Part shown: positions 31,440-39,546 of the stretch, in pieces
Numbering within the stretch: the stretch's first letter is position 1
Layout of the letters: every line of letters starts with the position of its first letter
Notes under the pieces: generated by a model
What the model was told of the DNA's origin: nothing
Seen by the model: the letters and a program-made list of their open reading frames with translations, nothing else
Database searches by the model: none
Source of the DNA: Agreia pratensis
GTDB taxonomy: Bacteria; Actinomycetota; Actinomycetes; Actinomycetales; Microbacteriaceae
Assembly (NCBI RefSeq): GCF_900177685.1
Contig: NZ_FXAY01000002.1
Span: 1-64,000, forward strand
Reading direction: 5' to 3'
Length of the DNA: 64,000 nt
Program-made: the position numbers and the translations under genes

Positions 31440-31871
31440 ATGGCAATGTCTTTCGATCCTTTCAGCGAGCTCGACCGCATCGCCGGCGACCTGCTCACGT
31501 TCCGTCCGGGGCCGAAGTTCATGCCCGTCGACCTGTATCGCGATGGTGATCAGTACGTACTCAGCGCTGACTTGCCAGGCATCGATCCGGGTTCTGTCGA
31601 TGTCGACGTCGACGGCCAGCTGCTCACCATCAGGGCCAAGCGAACCGGCGCGGCCCACGAGGGCGTCAAGTGGCTCGCCCAGGAGCGATCGAACGGTGAC
31701 TACCTGCGCCAGTTCAGCCTGGGCGACGGCGTCGACTCCGAGAAGATCTCGGCGAGCTACGACAACGGCGTGCTCTCCGTCATCATCCCGGTCAGCGAGA
31801 GGGCCAAGCCGCGCAAGATCGAGGTCAAGGCGGCACAGACTGCCGACGAGCAGAAGACTCTCACCGTCTGA
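31440..31871 (+). CDS. hsp20: Small heat-shock protein Hsp20 (alpha-crystallin)
   Basis: The 143-residue protein has the alpha-crystallin domain: MPVDLYRDGDQYVLSADLPG, the SVDVDVDGQLLTIRAKR core, FSLGDGVDSEKISASYDNGVL with A-x-x-x-n-G-V-L, and a short C-terminal tail. It holds unfolding proteins soluble in the cytoplasm. A strong AAAGGGG leader precedes ATG 31440. CIRCE and HAIR sites upstream indicate control by HrcA and HspR. A terminator follows. Confidence 0.92.
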   Translation: MAMSFDPFSELDRIAGDLLTFRPGPKFMPVDLYRDGDQYVLSADLPGIDPGSVDVDVDGQLLTIRAKRTGAAHEGVKWLAQERSNGDYLRQFSLGDGVDSEKISASYDNGVLSVIIPVSERAKPRKIEVKAAQTADEQKTLTV

Positions 31872-31886
31872 CAAGAACCGACGAGA

Positions 31887-31918
31887 AAAAGGGGCGGGCC
31901 TGAATGCCCGCCCCTTTT
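31887..31918. terminator. Bidirectional intrinsic terminator after hsp20
   Basis: A 9-bp stem (ggggcgggc 31891-31899, gcccgcccc 31906-31914) is flanked by aaaa and tttt. It lies between the convergent hsp20 and alsD. Confidence 0.9.
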
Positions 31919-31945
31919 CTGTGTCCTGCGCCTGCGAGGGCTGGG

Positions 31946-32695
31946 TCAGTTGGACGTTCCCTCTGCCGTGTGCTCCTGATTCTCGAGATCTGTGAGATCG
32001 AAGTGCGCATCGCGGAACGCTTGAGTATCAGGCAGAACCAGACGGAGCTCCGAGATGGGCGCGATGGAGACGTGGCCGGCCGTGAGACTGAGGTCGAGCA
32101 GGTGGCCGCCATTCTTCCGCGCGTCATCGACATAGTGCAGGTGGTAGCCGGCGACCGAGATCGCCGCCTCGAATTGCGGGGTGCGAAAACCCGCGATCGT
32201 GCCCTGAGTCGTCTCCAGCGTATTGATGGCCTCATGCGCCGTCGCATCCGTCAACGGCGGGTACGGCTTGTGCTGCTCGCCCACGGTGCGGGTTGTCAAC
32301 GACGTGAATCGTCCATCGATCCGAATGGCGACGGGAAGATTCTCACCTCCCGTCAGCTCGTCGATCTGATGCGTCACGTCGGCCAGGGTTGTGGTCTTGC
32401 TCACGTCGAAGCCTTGTGTGCCGACGAAGGTCATCACGGCAGCGAACGGGGTCTTGTCGGTGGCGGACGCGACCTCGACGCTCCCGTCGTCGCGGAGGTG
32501 GTAGCAGACGCCGTCGATGACGACCATTTCTCCGTCGAGGTGATTGAAGGTGCCGAGGCCGAAATCACCGTGGGTCAGGAGTTGGCCGATGGTGACGTCG
32601 CCATCGTAGAGGCCGGCGAGCAGGGCGGCCATGGTCGAGGTCTGGTAGACGGCGTAGTCGTCGTGGGTGTCGACCCGGTGAGTGGCGACGCTCAT
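31946..32695 (-). CDS. alsD: Alpha-acetolactate decarboxylase
   Basis: The 249-residue protein matches BudA/AlsD: the YQTSTMAALLAGLYDGDVTI start, LGTFNHLDGEMVVIDG, the PFAAVM block and a zinc site of histidines in AGYHLHYVDDARKNGGHLLD. It converts (S)-2-acetolactate to (R)-acetoin with loss of CO2. ATG 32695 overlaps the alsS stop by 4 bp, so both are translated together. With AlsS it diverts pyruvate to the neutral product acetoin, limiting acidification. Confidence 0.93.
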   Translation of the reverse strand: MSVATHRVDTHDDYAVYQTSTMAALLAGLYDGDVTIGQLLTHGDFGLGTFNHLDGEMVVIDGVCYHLRDDGSVEVASATDKTPFAAVMTFVGTQGFDVSKTTTLADVTHQIDELTGGENLPVAIRIDGRFTSLTTRTVGEQHKPYPPLTDATAHEAINTLETTQGTIAGFRTPQFEAAISVAGYHLHYVDDARKNGGHLLDLSLTAGHVSIAPISELRLVLPDTQAFRDAHFDLTDLENQEHTAEGTSN

Positions 32696-34371
32696 TCGAA
32701 CGAGTCCTCGTCGAGGTGAGCCGCGATATCCGCGTTACGGCTGTAGTCGACGGCGATGTCGATGATCGATACGCCGTCTTCGGCGAGCGACTCGCGCAGT
32801 GCCGCCTCGAATTCGTCGTAGCCGGTCACCCGTCGGCCTGTCGCTCCAAATGCCTTGGCGAAGCTCACGATGTCGTAGTCACCGAGTTCGATTCCCGAGG
32901 TGCGGCCGTACTTCAGCTGCTCCTGGAACGCGACCATGTTGTACGTGTTGTCGCGCATGATGATGTGCGTGAACGAGACGCCGAGGCGTTTCGCGGTCTC
33001 GAGCTCTTGGGCGGAGAACAGAAAGCCTCCGTCGCCCGAGACCGAGACCACCTGCGTGCCCGGTCGCACTAATGCCGCGGCGATCCCCCAGGGGAGGGCG
33101 ACACCGAGGGTCTGCTGGCCGTTCGAGAACAGAAGGTGCCGTGGCTCGTAGACCCTGAAGTGCCGTGCCATGAAGATGTAGTTCGATCCGATGTCGCACG
33201 CGACCGTGGCGTCGTCGTCGAGAATGTCGCGCAACAGCAGCACGAGGCGAGACGGATCGACCAACCCTGGGGCGGCCTCGGCATTGCGTGCACGCTCATC
33301 GATCGTCGCCAGTTCCCGGCGTTGCTCCTCGGCTCGGGCCGCCGCGGTCTCCGACAGCGTGAGGCCCGCGATCGTCGGGCGCAGCGCGTCGATCGTCGCA
33401 GCGACATCCCCACGGAGTTCCAGGGTCGGACGGTAGTGGTTGTCGTACTGGGCGGGCACGGAGTCGATGTGGATGATCCGCCGTTTCACGTCGGAGTTCC
33501 AGATCACCGGGTCGTACTCGACGGCGTCGTAGCCGACAGCGATGACCAGATCGGACTCGTCGAGCGCGAGGTCTGCAGGCTGGTTCTTGAACAGGCCGAC
33601 TCGACCGAGGTAGTGTTCCTCGAGTTCGTGCGACACGAGTCCCGCAGCCTGGAACGTCTCGATGACAGGAAGCTCGGTGTCGCTGAGCAAAGCCCGAAGA
33701 GCGCGGGTCTCCGCGATGTCCGCCCCGCGGAGGCCCACGAGCAGCACCGGACGTTCGGCAGACCTGATGAGCGCCGCCGCCAGATCGATGTCGGTCTGCG
33801 ACGCGGGTCCGAGTCTCGGCACGGGGAGGGCGCTTCCTCCGGCCGAGGCGGCGGATGTCGCCGCTGCCATGACGCTCGCCGACAACACGACCGCGGTAGC
33901 GCCTCGCGGGGCTGTCGTCGCAACTCTGAATGCGTTGACCACCGCCTCCGACACATCGTCGGGATCCGTCGATTCGACGGTCGACTTCGTCACTGTCGAG
34001 AGAAAGGCGGCTGCGTCCATCGACTGGTGCGTTCGCTTCAAGCGGTCGGAAAGCTGAACTGCTCCGGCAAGCGCGACCACCGGGTCCTGCTCGGTATTCG
34101 CCGTGAGCAGGCCCGTCGCCAGGTTGGTGGTGCCGGGCCCCGATGTGACGAGCACGACGCCGGGAACACCGGTCAGCCGGCCGATGGCAGCGGCCATGAA
34201 TGCCGCATTCTGTTCGTGACGGCACACGATGAGTTCGGGACCTTCGTCGTTCGTGGCATCGAAGACGGCATCGACCTTGGCGCCGGGGATGCCGAAGATG
34301 TACTCGACTCCGGCCGACGACACGATGTCCAGTACGTGATTGGCGCTTCGAGACTTCTCGATCGCGTTCAT
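32692..34371 (-). CDS. alsS: Catabolic acetolactate synthase
   Basis: The 559-residue TPP enzyme has the N-terminal FGIPGAKVDAV and catalytic Glu in CRHEQNAAFMA, and the C-terminal TPP/Mg2+ motif SGDGGFLFSAQELETA..DNTYN. It resembles AlsS/BudB (no FAD-binding insertion, KxxH-type RTHQSMDAAAF) rather than the biosynthetic IlvB. It joins two pyruvates to acetolactate. ATG 34371 has a GAGGAG leader. Coupled to alsD; together the acetoin pathway from pyruvate. Confidence 0.93.
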   Translation of the reverse strand: MNAIEKSRSANHVLDIVSSAGVEYIFGIPGAKVDAVFDATNDEGPELIVCRHEQNAAFMAAAIGRLTGVPGVVLVTSGPGTTNLATGLLTANTEQDPVVALAGAVQLSDRLKRTHQSMDAAAFLSTVTKSTVESTDPDDVSEAVVNAFRVATTAPRGATAVVLSASVMAAATSAASAGGSALPVPRLGPASQTDIDLAAALIRSAERPVLLVGLRGADIAETRALRALLSDTELPVIETFQAAGLVSHELEEHYLGRVGLFKNQPADLALDESDLVIAVGYDAVEYDPVIWNSDVKRRIIHIDSVPAQYDNHYRPTLELRGDVAATIDALRPTIAGLTLSETAAARAEEQRRELATIDERARNAEAAPGLVDPSRLVLLLRDILDDDATVACDIGSNYIFMARHFRVYEPRHLLFSNGQQTLGVALPWGIAAALVRPGTQVVSVSGDGGFLFSAQELETAKRLGVSFTHIIMRDNTYNMVAFQEQLKYGRTSGIELGDYDIVSFAKAFGATGRRVTGYDEFEAALRESLAEDGVSIIDIAVDYSRNADIAAHLDEDSFE

Positions 34372-34593
34372 GGGTGCTCTCCTCTTGCCTCGTCTGAATC
34401 GGGACGCCGACCGCCCGGATGCCAGAAAACTACCGGCGGTCCACCGCGGTGTCACTGGACGGATGATGCAAACGCATCCGTATCCTGTCGAGACCCACGA
34501 GCGTCGACCGGGGTTTCATCAGGCTTCTCAGGGGGCCTGCCCAGAGCAGTCGTGCATGCTGTGAGGCCAGACCGTTCTATTGAAAGGCCCGAG

Positions 34594-35490
34594 ATGAGCA
34601 CCCTCCAGCGACTGATGAAAATGGCGTCGAAGGCGCTCGACGCTTCGGGGCAGAGCAAGACCTCGGGCTCCGGTTCGACCGACTGGCGCGACCTCGTGCG
34701 CACCGCGGCCGACAAGGTGACAGGCGACGGCCGCAACGCATCCGCTCAGCCCGGCAACACGCATCCGACGCCGTCACGGGTTCAGGATGCGCCGGTGAGT
34801 GACGCGCCCGCGTCGCGCCCTCACGATGTTCCCGTCTACGGCACTCCGTCGGGCGCGCCCGTTCAGGATGCGGCCGGGTCGGCCGCGTCGACGCCCGAAG
34901 ACCGGGCCGCGATCGCGCGTTACGACTACCTGCTGAAGACCGCGATGCCGGAGCAGCTCGAGCAGGTGCATCGCGACGCTTTCGCGAGGCTGACGCCGGC
35001 GCAGCGCCAGCAGGTCGAGTCGCGTCTGCGCGATGAACTGCCCGCATCCGAGCAGCCGGTCTCGTCTTCGCCCGATGATTTGGCGCGTTCCGCCGTGCGC
35101 GGCGAGGCGCACAAGCCGGGCTTCTTGCGCGGACTCTTCTCGAAGCCCGCCGCGGCGGGTGCGGCGGGAGCTGCCGCCGGAGTCGGAGTGGGCGCCGTCG
35201 CGGGTGCAGGCATTGGCATGGCAGGAGGACTTCTCGCCGCCGTGGCAGGGGGAGCGGTGCTCAGCAGCGTCGCGGGACCTCTGCTCGAGCAGGCCTCGGG
35301 CATGGGTATCGACTTCGCCGCTCTGGGTGGTCTTGAGGGTGGTCTCGAAGGGCTCGAGGGCGGTCTCGGCGACGTGGCCTCCGGCGCAGGCGAGTACGCG
35401 AGCGGCATCGGCGAGCACCTCTCCGGGCTCGGCTCCAACATCGAGATTCCTGGCCTAGGCGATCTCGGAAGCCTCTTCGGGCGCGACTAG
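34594..35490 (+). CDS. Glycine-zipper hypothetical protein
   Basis: The 298-residue protein has an N-terminal helical region (STLQRLMKMASKALD), a Pro/Ala/Ser-rich disordered linker, an EQLEQVHRDAFARLTPAQRQQ helix and a highly glycine-rich hydrophobic section (AAAGVGVGAVAGAGIGMAGG). A C-terminal GGLEGGLEGLEGGLGD repeat follows. Proteins of this type in Microbacteriaceae are often mislabelled cation-transporting ATPase. The glycine zipper may insert into or associate with membrane. Function unknown. Confidence 0.7.
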   Translation: MSTLQRLMKMASKALDASGQSKTSGSGSTDWRDLVRTAADKVTGDGRNASAQPGNTHPTPSRVQDAPVSDAPASRPHDVPVYGTPSGAPVQDAAGSAASTPEDRAAIARYDYLLKTAMPEQLEQVHRDAFARLTPAQRQQVESRLRDELPASEQPVSSSPDDLARSAVRGEAHKPGFLRGLFSKPAAAGAAGAAAGVGVGAVAGAGIGMAGGLLAAVAGGAVLSSVAGPLLEQASGMGIDFAALGGLEGGLEGLEGGLGDVASGAGEYASGIGEHLSGLGSNIEIPGLGDLGSLFGRD

Positions 35491-35502
35491 CTTCAACTCC
35501 CT

Positions 35503-35579
35503 GCGCTGCAAGTCAGGAAAAATAGATGTGGCGCGGGCGAAAACCACTGATTTGGGCAGTTTGGCCTGAGTTGCAGCGC
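35503..35579. repeat. 15-bp inverted repeat before the antiporter gene
   Basis: gcgctgcaagtcagg (35503-35517) pairs with cctgagttgcagcgc (35565-35579), one mismatch, around 47 bases. It lies between two genes of the same direction, just upstream of the antiporter start at 35603. Confidence 0.65.
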
Positions 35580-35602
35580 GACCTCCGTGCCAATCTGGAG
35601 TC

Positions 35603-37267
35603 GTGACCGAACTTCTCGTCGTCTTGGTGCTCGCTTTCGCGGCAATCGCGGCCTCTACCGTGCTCGGACCGCGGCTGGGCGTGGCGTCTCCTCTGCTGCT
35701 CGTCGCGATCGGTGTGGGGGCGAGCTTCTTGCCTGTCTTCGCCGGCATCGAGATCGAACCGGAGTGGATTCTGGCGGGGGTGCTTCCCCCGCTGCTGTAC
35801 TCGTCGGCTGTGTCGATGCCGGCCATGAATTTCCGCCGTGAATTCGGTGCCATCAGCGGTCTGTCCGTGGCGCTGGTGGTAGCCAGTTCACTCGTACTCG
35901 GCGTGTTCTTTACACTCGTCGTCCCCGATCTCGGCTTTGCGTGGGGCGTGGCGCTCGGCGCGATCATCAGCCCGACCGACGCGGTGGCGACATCGATCGT
36001 CAAGCAGACGTCGGTGTCGAAGCGGGTCGTCGCGATGCTCGAGGGCGAGAGTCTGCTGAACGATGCCACCGCCTTGGTGCTGCTGCGCACAGCTATCGTC
36101 GCCACGGCGGCGTCGTTCTCGTTCTGGGGAGCGGTCGGCACCTTCGCCTACTCCGTCGTGGTCGCCGCCATCATCGGCATCCTCGTCGGGTGGGGCAACC
36201 TTGTCGTGCGCAAGCGGGTCACCGATCCCACAGTGAATACCGTGATCTCGTTTGTGGTTCCCTTCGTTGCGGCCGTTCCCGCCGAGCTGCTCGGCGCATC
36301 CGGTCTCGTGGCGGCCGTCGTCGCCGGACTCGTCACCGGCATCCGCGCCCCGCGCTATCTTTCGGCGCAGAACCGGCTGTCTGACTCGCAGAACTGGCGC
36401 ACGGTCGAGCTGGTTCTCGAGGGCGCCGTCTTTCTCACAATGGGGGTGCAGATCTCGTCGATCGTGGCGAACGTCGAGCGTGATCATGCCGGAGTCGGGC
36501 CTGCAGTTCTCATCGCGGCCGGCGCTCTGCTGCTGACGATCGTCGTTCGCGCGGCCTACGTGGCTCCGCTGCTGTGGTGGCTCTCGACCCTGCGCAACCG
36601 CAATGCGAAGATGCAGGACAGGCTGCTCGAGATGCACGAGAAGATGAGCACGCCCGAGGGGGCCGAGCAGATGTTCGGCGAGGCGAACGGGCGTCGACGC
36701 CGCGCATCCGACAATCAGATCGAGCGGCTGGGTCGCCGCATCGTGCAATCGCTCGCCGACATCACGTACTTTCGCAACGCGCCGCTCGGGTGGCGGGATG
36801 GCACGGCCGTCGTATGGGCCGGCATGCGTGGGGCCGTGACGGTGGCCGCGGCACAGACACTTCCCGAGGACACGCCGCAGCGGTCAGTGCTCGTGCTCAT
36901 CGCCTTCGCGGTGGCGGTCATGTCGCTGCTCGTGCAGGGCGGAACTATCGGACCGCTGTTGCGTGCCGTCGCGCCGAAGGTCGACCAGACGGCGATCGAT
37001 GAGCAGACGAACGCCGAGCGGACCCGACTGATGCAGTTGATGAGAACGAGTGCCGAGGCTGTTCCTCCGGCACCGCCGGTCGAACAGTCGATCAAGGGCT
37101 TCGTGTCTGCAAAGGAGCATGAGCTGGCGGTGATCGGTGCCCAAAGGGCGGCGCTGCTCGAGGCCAGAGACCACGGCACCTTCGACGCCGATGTGCTCGC
37201 TTACGCGCTGCAGATTCTCGACGCGTCGCAGATCGCTCTCGAACTGCGCGGCGGCCCGAAGGGCTGA
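35603..37267 (+). CDS. Na+/H+ antiporter, CPA1 (NhaP) family
   Basis: The 554-residue protein has 12 or so transmembrane segments and the CPA1 ion-site motif GAIISPTDAVATSIV, followed by EGESLLNDATALVL, where the paired Asp/Asn residues bind the ion. It exchanges Na+ (or K+) for H+ across the membrane. A hydrophilic C-terminal domain of about 150 residues follows, starting near the residues VRAAYVAPLLWWLSTLR. Start GTG 35603 is closest to the first membrane helix. Confidence 0.92.
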   Translation: MTELLVVLVLAFAAIAASTVLGPRLGVASPLLLVAIGVGASFLPVFAGIEIEPEWILAGVLPPLLYSSAVSMPAMNFRREFGAISGLSVALVVASSLVLGVFFTLVVPDLGFAWGVALGAIISPTDAVATSIVKQTSVSKRVVAMLEGESLLNDATALVLLRTAIVATAASFSFWGAVGTFAYSVVVAAIIGILVGWGNLVVRKRVTDPTVNTVISFVVPFVAAVPAELLGASGLVAAVVAGLVTGIRAPRYLSAQNRLSDSQNWRTVELVLEGAVFLTMGVQISSIVANVERDHAGVGPAVLIAAGALLLTIVVRAAYVAPLLWWLSTLRNRNAKMQDRLLEMHEKMSTPEGAEQMFGEANGRRRRASDNQIERLGRRIVQSLADITYFRNAPLGWRDGTAVVWAGMRGAVTVAAAQTLPEDTPQRSVLVLIAFAVAVMSLLVQGGTIGPLLRAVAPKVDQTAIDEQTNAERTRLMQLMRTSAEAVPPAPPVEQSIKGFVSAKEHELAVIGAQRAALLEARDHGTFDADVLAYALQILDASQIALELRGGPKG

Positions 37268-37279
37268 GTCGAGTTGACG

Positions 37280-37359
37280 CGTTCAACAGGATGGATTGGC
37301 GGCTCGCCGCGCGCGGGAGCCTGACACGTCGGCGATGACGCAATCCATCCTGTTGAACG
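37280..37359. repeat. Perfect 19-bp inverted repeat after the antiporter gene
   Basis: cgttcaacaggatggattg (37280-37298) and its exact complement (37341-37359) flank 42 GC-rich bases. It fills the convergent gap between the antiporter gene and the small gene ending at 37371. Confidence 0.8.
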
Positions 37360-37370
37360 AGAACCCGAAG

Positions 37371-37685
37371 CTAGCCGAGCTGCTTCAGGGCCTCGACGGT
37401 TCCACCCCAGTTGTGGCTCGAGATCGCGTCGGCGAAGGTCGAGTCTCCGCGCCCGGTTCCGAGCTTCTCGCCGGATACATCGTCGACCACATCGACGCGG
37501 TGGCCCTTCTCGGGCCCGTCTCCGCTGCCCTCCTCCACGAACTCGATGCGCAGAACGCGTCCGTCGAGTCGGCCAGTGACTACAGCTCCGGTCTCGCTGT
37601 CGGTCGAGCTGTCGGTCATGAAGGGACCTGCTCCGAGTGTGGCGAGAGATTCGTTGACCTGATTGATGAGTGACGACGTGTTCAT
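37371..37685 (-). CDS. Hypothetical small acidic protein
   Basis: The 104-residue acidic protein has a short helical start (NTSSLINQVNESLATLG), a beta-rich middle (VVTGRLDGRVLRIEFVEEG, HRVDVVDD) and a helical end (TFADAISSHNWGGTVEALKQLG). It has no signal or membrane segment. ATG 37685 has a GGAGAACC leader. No known domain is recognised. Confidence 0.6.
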   Translation of the reverse strand: MNTSSLINQVNESLATLGAGPFMTDSSTDSETGAVVTGRLDGRVLRIEFVEEGSGDGPEKGHRVDVVDDVSGEKLGTGRGDSTFADAISSHNWGGTVEALKQLG

Positions 37686-37836
37686 GGTTCTCCTTGTCGT
37701 GAACGAGGCCCCAGGCTAACGGCGCATATCGTCGCGTCGACAGGCCTTGACGCCAGCCGTACGGACGGTTGCAATCCTCTTGGCTGCGTCGTTGGACTAG
37801 GTCGGTTGTCATTGCCAGGCGTGTCACACTGACGGA

Positions 37837-38382
37837 ATGCGCGACTTATCTCCTGAGCTCTTCACCCTGCTCGCCGTCGTAATCGGCGGTGTGACGTCGT
37901 ACGTCGGCGGCGCGATGATGGAACGGAGTCGATGGAGGCGAGAGCGATCGGCCAGGTGGGATCAGAACCGTTTCAACTCGTATGTAGATTTTGCTCAAGC
38001 GCTCAAAGACGAGAGTCGAATCGCCATGAGAATCGCGGCAGGTCGAAAAGCGGGCCCGGCCACCGACCCGCTCGAACTGGCGGAAGGAAAGCGACTCTAT
38101 GTCGCCGCTGAGCATCGAAGGTCGACGCTATTCGAAGCGGTTCTACTTCTCGGTGACTCGGCTTCGATCGAGGCTGGAAGGCAGTGGGCGCAGGCCACCT
38201 GGAATGTGTACCTCTACGTATCCAAGAAGGCTGTCCCTACAACGACGACGTTCAACGATCTCTACAAGACGGCCGGAATGGCGCGGGAAGCTTTCTATGC
38301 CGCCTCGAGGAAGAGCCTTGAGATCAGGTCGATTGAGAGCTCATCCTGGCCGAGCGCCGAATCGAACAAGCCAAGGTTCTAA
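37837..38382 (+). CDS. Hypothetical protein with an N-terminal membrane anchor
   Basis: The 181-residue protein has one N-terminal hydrophobic helix (LFTLLAVVIGGVTSYVGGAMM) and then a charged helical cytoplasmic part (RSRWRRERSARWDQNRFNSYV). Its codon choice is less GC-biased than its neighbours, suggesting horizontal origin. No Shine-Dalgarno is apparent before ATG 37837. No family is recognised. Confidence 0.65.
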   Translation: MRDLSPELFTLLAVVIGGVTSYVGGAMMERSRWRRERSARWDQNRFNSYVDFAQALKDESRIAMRIAAGRKAGPATDPLELAEGKRLYVAAEHRRSTLFEAVLLLGDSASIEAGRQWAQATWNVYLYVSKKAVPTTTTFNDLYKTAGMAREAFYAASRKSLEIRSIESSSWPSAESNKPRF

Positions 38383-38392
38383 CGACTCTCGA

Positions 38393-38842
38393 TCAGTCCG
38401 CGTCACGCTTGTCGTAGGCGTCGAAGAGGCCTTTCATCGTCTCCATATCGAGGGGCATCGAGGTGTGCTCGTGGGTGATCTTCCACTCGCCGTCGCGCTT
38501 CTCGAGCACCACGGTCATGCGGTTCATCATGGAGTCGACCTGTTCGCCCTCCGCAGTGACCTCGGCGTAGCGAACGGCGGCGTGGGCGGTGGCGAGGTCA
38601 TCACGAACGGAGGTGACGACTTCGGTGAACCGCGCCTCGCACAGCTTGTCTCCCAAGCTCTCGAACCACATCGTCACCATTGGCCGCCACGCGTCGACGC
38701 CGGCGAACTCCCACATGCCCCACGCGTCGAAGACAAGGGTGTCGTCGGCGTAGAGGCTGAGGAAGCGCTCGACGTCTTTGGCCAGCACGGCCGACGTGTA
38801 GTTCTCGAACAGAGTGGTCACCGGGGTCGATTCGAGGGGCAT
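38393..38842 (-). CDS. SnoaL-like/NTF2-fold protein
   Basis: The 149-residue single-domain protein of the SnoaL/DUF4440 type has FENYTSAVLAKDVERFLSLYADDTLVFDAWG, VVTSVRDDLATAHAAVRYAEV, a WKITHEHTSMPLD strand and an acid end. Members bind small molecules or form multimers; enzymatic roles vary. It is divergent from a PadR regulator gene with a palindrome between, so probably under its control. Confidence 0.85.
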   Translation of the reverse strand: MPLESTPVTTLFENYTSAVLAKDVERFLSLYADDTLVFDAWGMWEFAGVDAWRPMVTMWFESLGDKLCEARFTEVVTSVRDDLATAHAAVRYAEVTAEGEQVDSMMNRMTVVLEKRDGEWKITHEHTSMPLDMETMKGLFDAYDKRDAD

Positions 38843-38871
38843 GTGCTGTCCTGCTTTCTCTCCGTCGAGAC

Positions 38872-38890
38872 ATATTCCTAGTAGGAATAT
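38872..38890. promoter_or_regulatory. Palindromic operator between the SnoaL and PadR genes
   Basis: atattccta-g-taggaatat is a perfect 9-bp palindrome around one base. A further TAGGTTCC-like half-site lies toward padR. It suits a PadR dimer controlling both genes. Confidence 0.7.
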
Positions 38891-38905
38891 ATCTACCAGG
38901 AACCT

Positions 38906-39466
38906 ATGGTTATGTCCATGGTGAATTCCGCTCTATCGACCACGGCGTACGCGCTGCTGGGCCTGCTCGTCTTCGACCGCGAGAACCCCGAGGGCATGAC
39001 GGGCTACGAACTCAAGCAGCGAGCCGACTTCACCCTTCGCTACTACTGGGTGAGCCCCGCCATGAGCCAGATCTACACCGAGCTCCGCAAGCTCTCCGAA
39101 GCGGAGTTCGTCGAGAGTGCGCCCTCCGACGGGCCTGCCCGCTACCGCGTCACCGAGCTCGGCGAGGAGCAGTTGCAGACATGGCTCTTTCATGGCGAGG
39201 TCGGCTTTCCCATCCTCAAACACCCCGTCGCACTGCGCCTCCTCATGGGTCGCCTGTCGACGCCCGAGCAGCTGGGCGGCATGCTCGAAGGGCATCTGGA
39301 TGACCTGGCGGCGCGCCGTGCCGATCTGCAGGGTGTGCGAGACATGCTCGGCGACGAGCACCAGGTTCGCTACGCTGCGATGGTCGCGGACTGGGGCCTC
39401 GCCTATTACGACAGCGAGGCGCAGATCGTGGCCGGACTGCGGGAGCGCCTCGACGGCATGGACTGA
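38906..39466 (+). CDS. PadR-family regulator
   Basis: The 186-residue protein has the PadR winged helix (AYALLGLLVFDRENPEGMTGYEL, YYWVSPAMSQIYTELRKL) and a C-terminal helical dimerisation domain (VALRLLMGRLSTPEQLGGML). The start is ambiguous between ATGs at 38906, 38912 and 38918; 38906 has a nearby aggaac leader. It probably represses the divergent SnoaL gene. Confidence 0.88.
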   Translation: MVMSMVNSALSTTAYALLGLLVFDRENPEGMTGYELKQRADFTLRYYWVSPAMSQIYTELRKLSEAEFVESAPSDGPARYRVTELGEEQLQTWLFHGEVGFPILKHPVALRLLMGRLSTPEQLGGMLEGHLDDLAARRADLQGVRDMLGDEHQVRYAAMVADWGLAYYDSEAQIVAGLRERLDGMD

Positions 39467-39546
39467 CCTCCGCCAACTGTGTCTGCTGTGGACAGTGTGC
39501 CCCGGTGCGCCAGTACCTCTTGTCTGCAGCGGGAACAACTACGGCG

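Noticed and set aside
33136-35490. A 784-codon plus-strand open frame covering alsS and the glycine-zipper gene
   Set aside because: The first half is antisense to the well-supported alsS and encodes Arg/Gly-rich sequence without domain character; the real gene begins at 34594.
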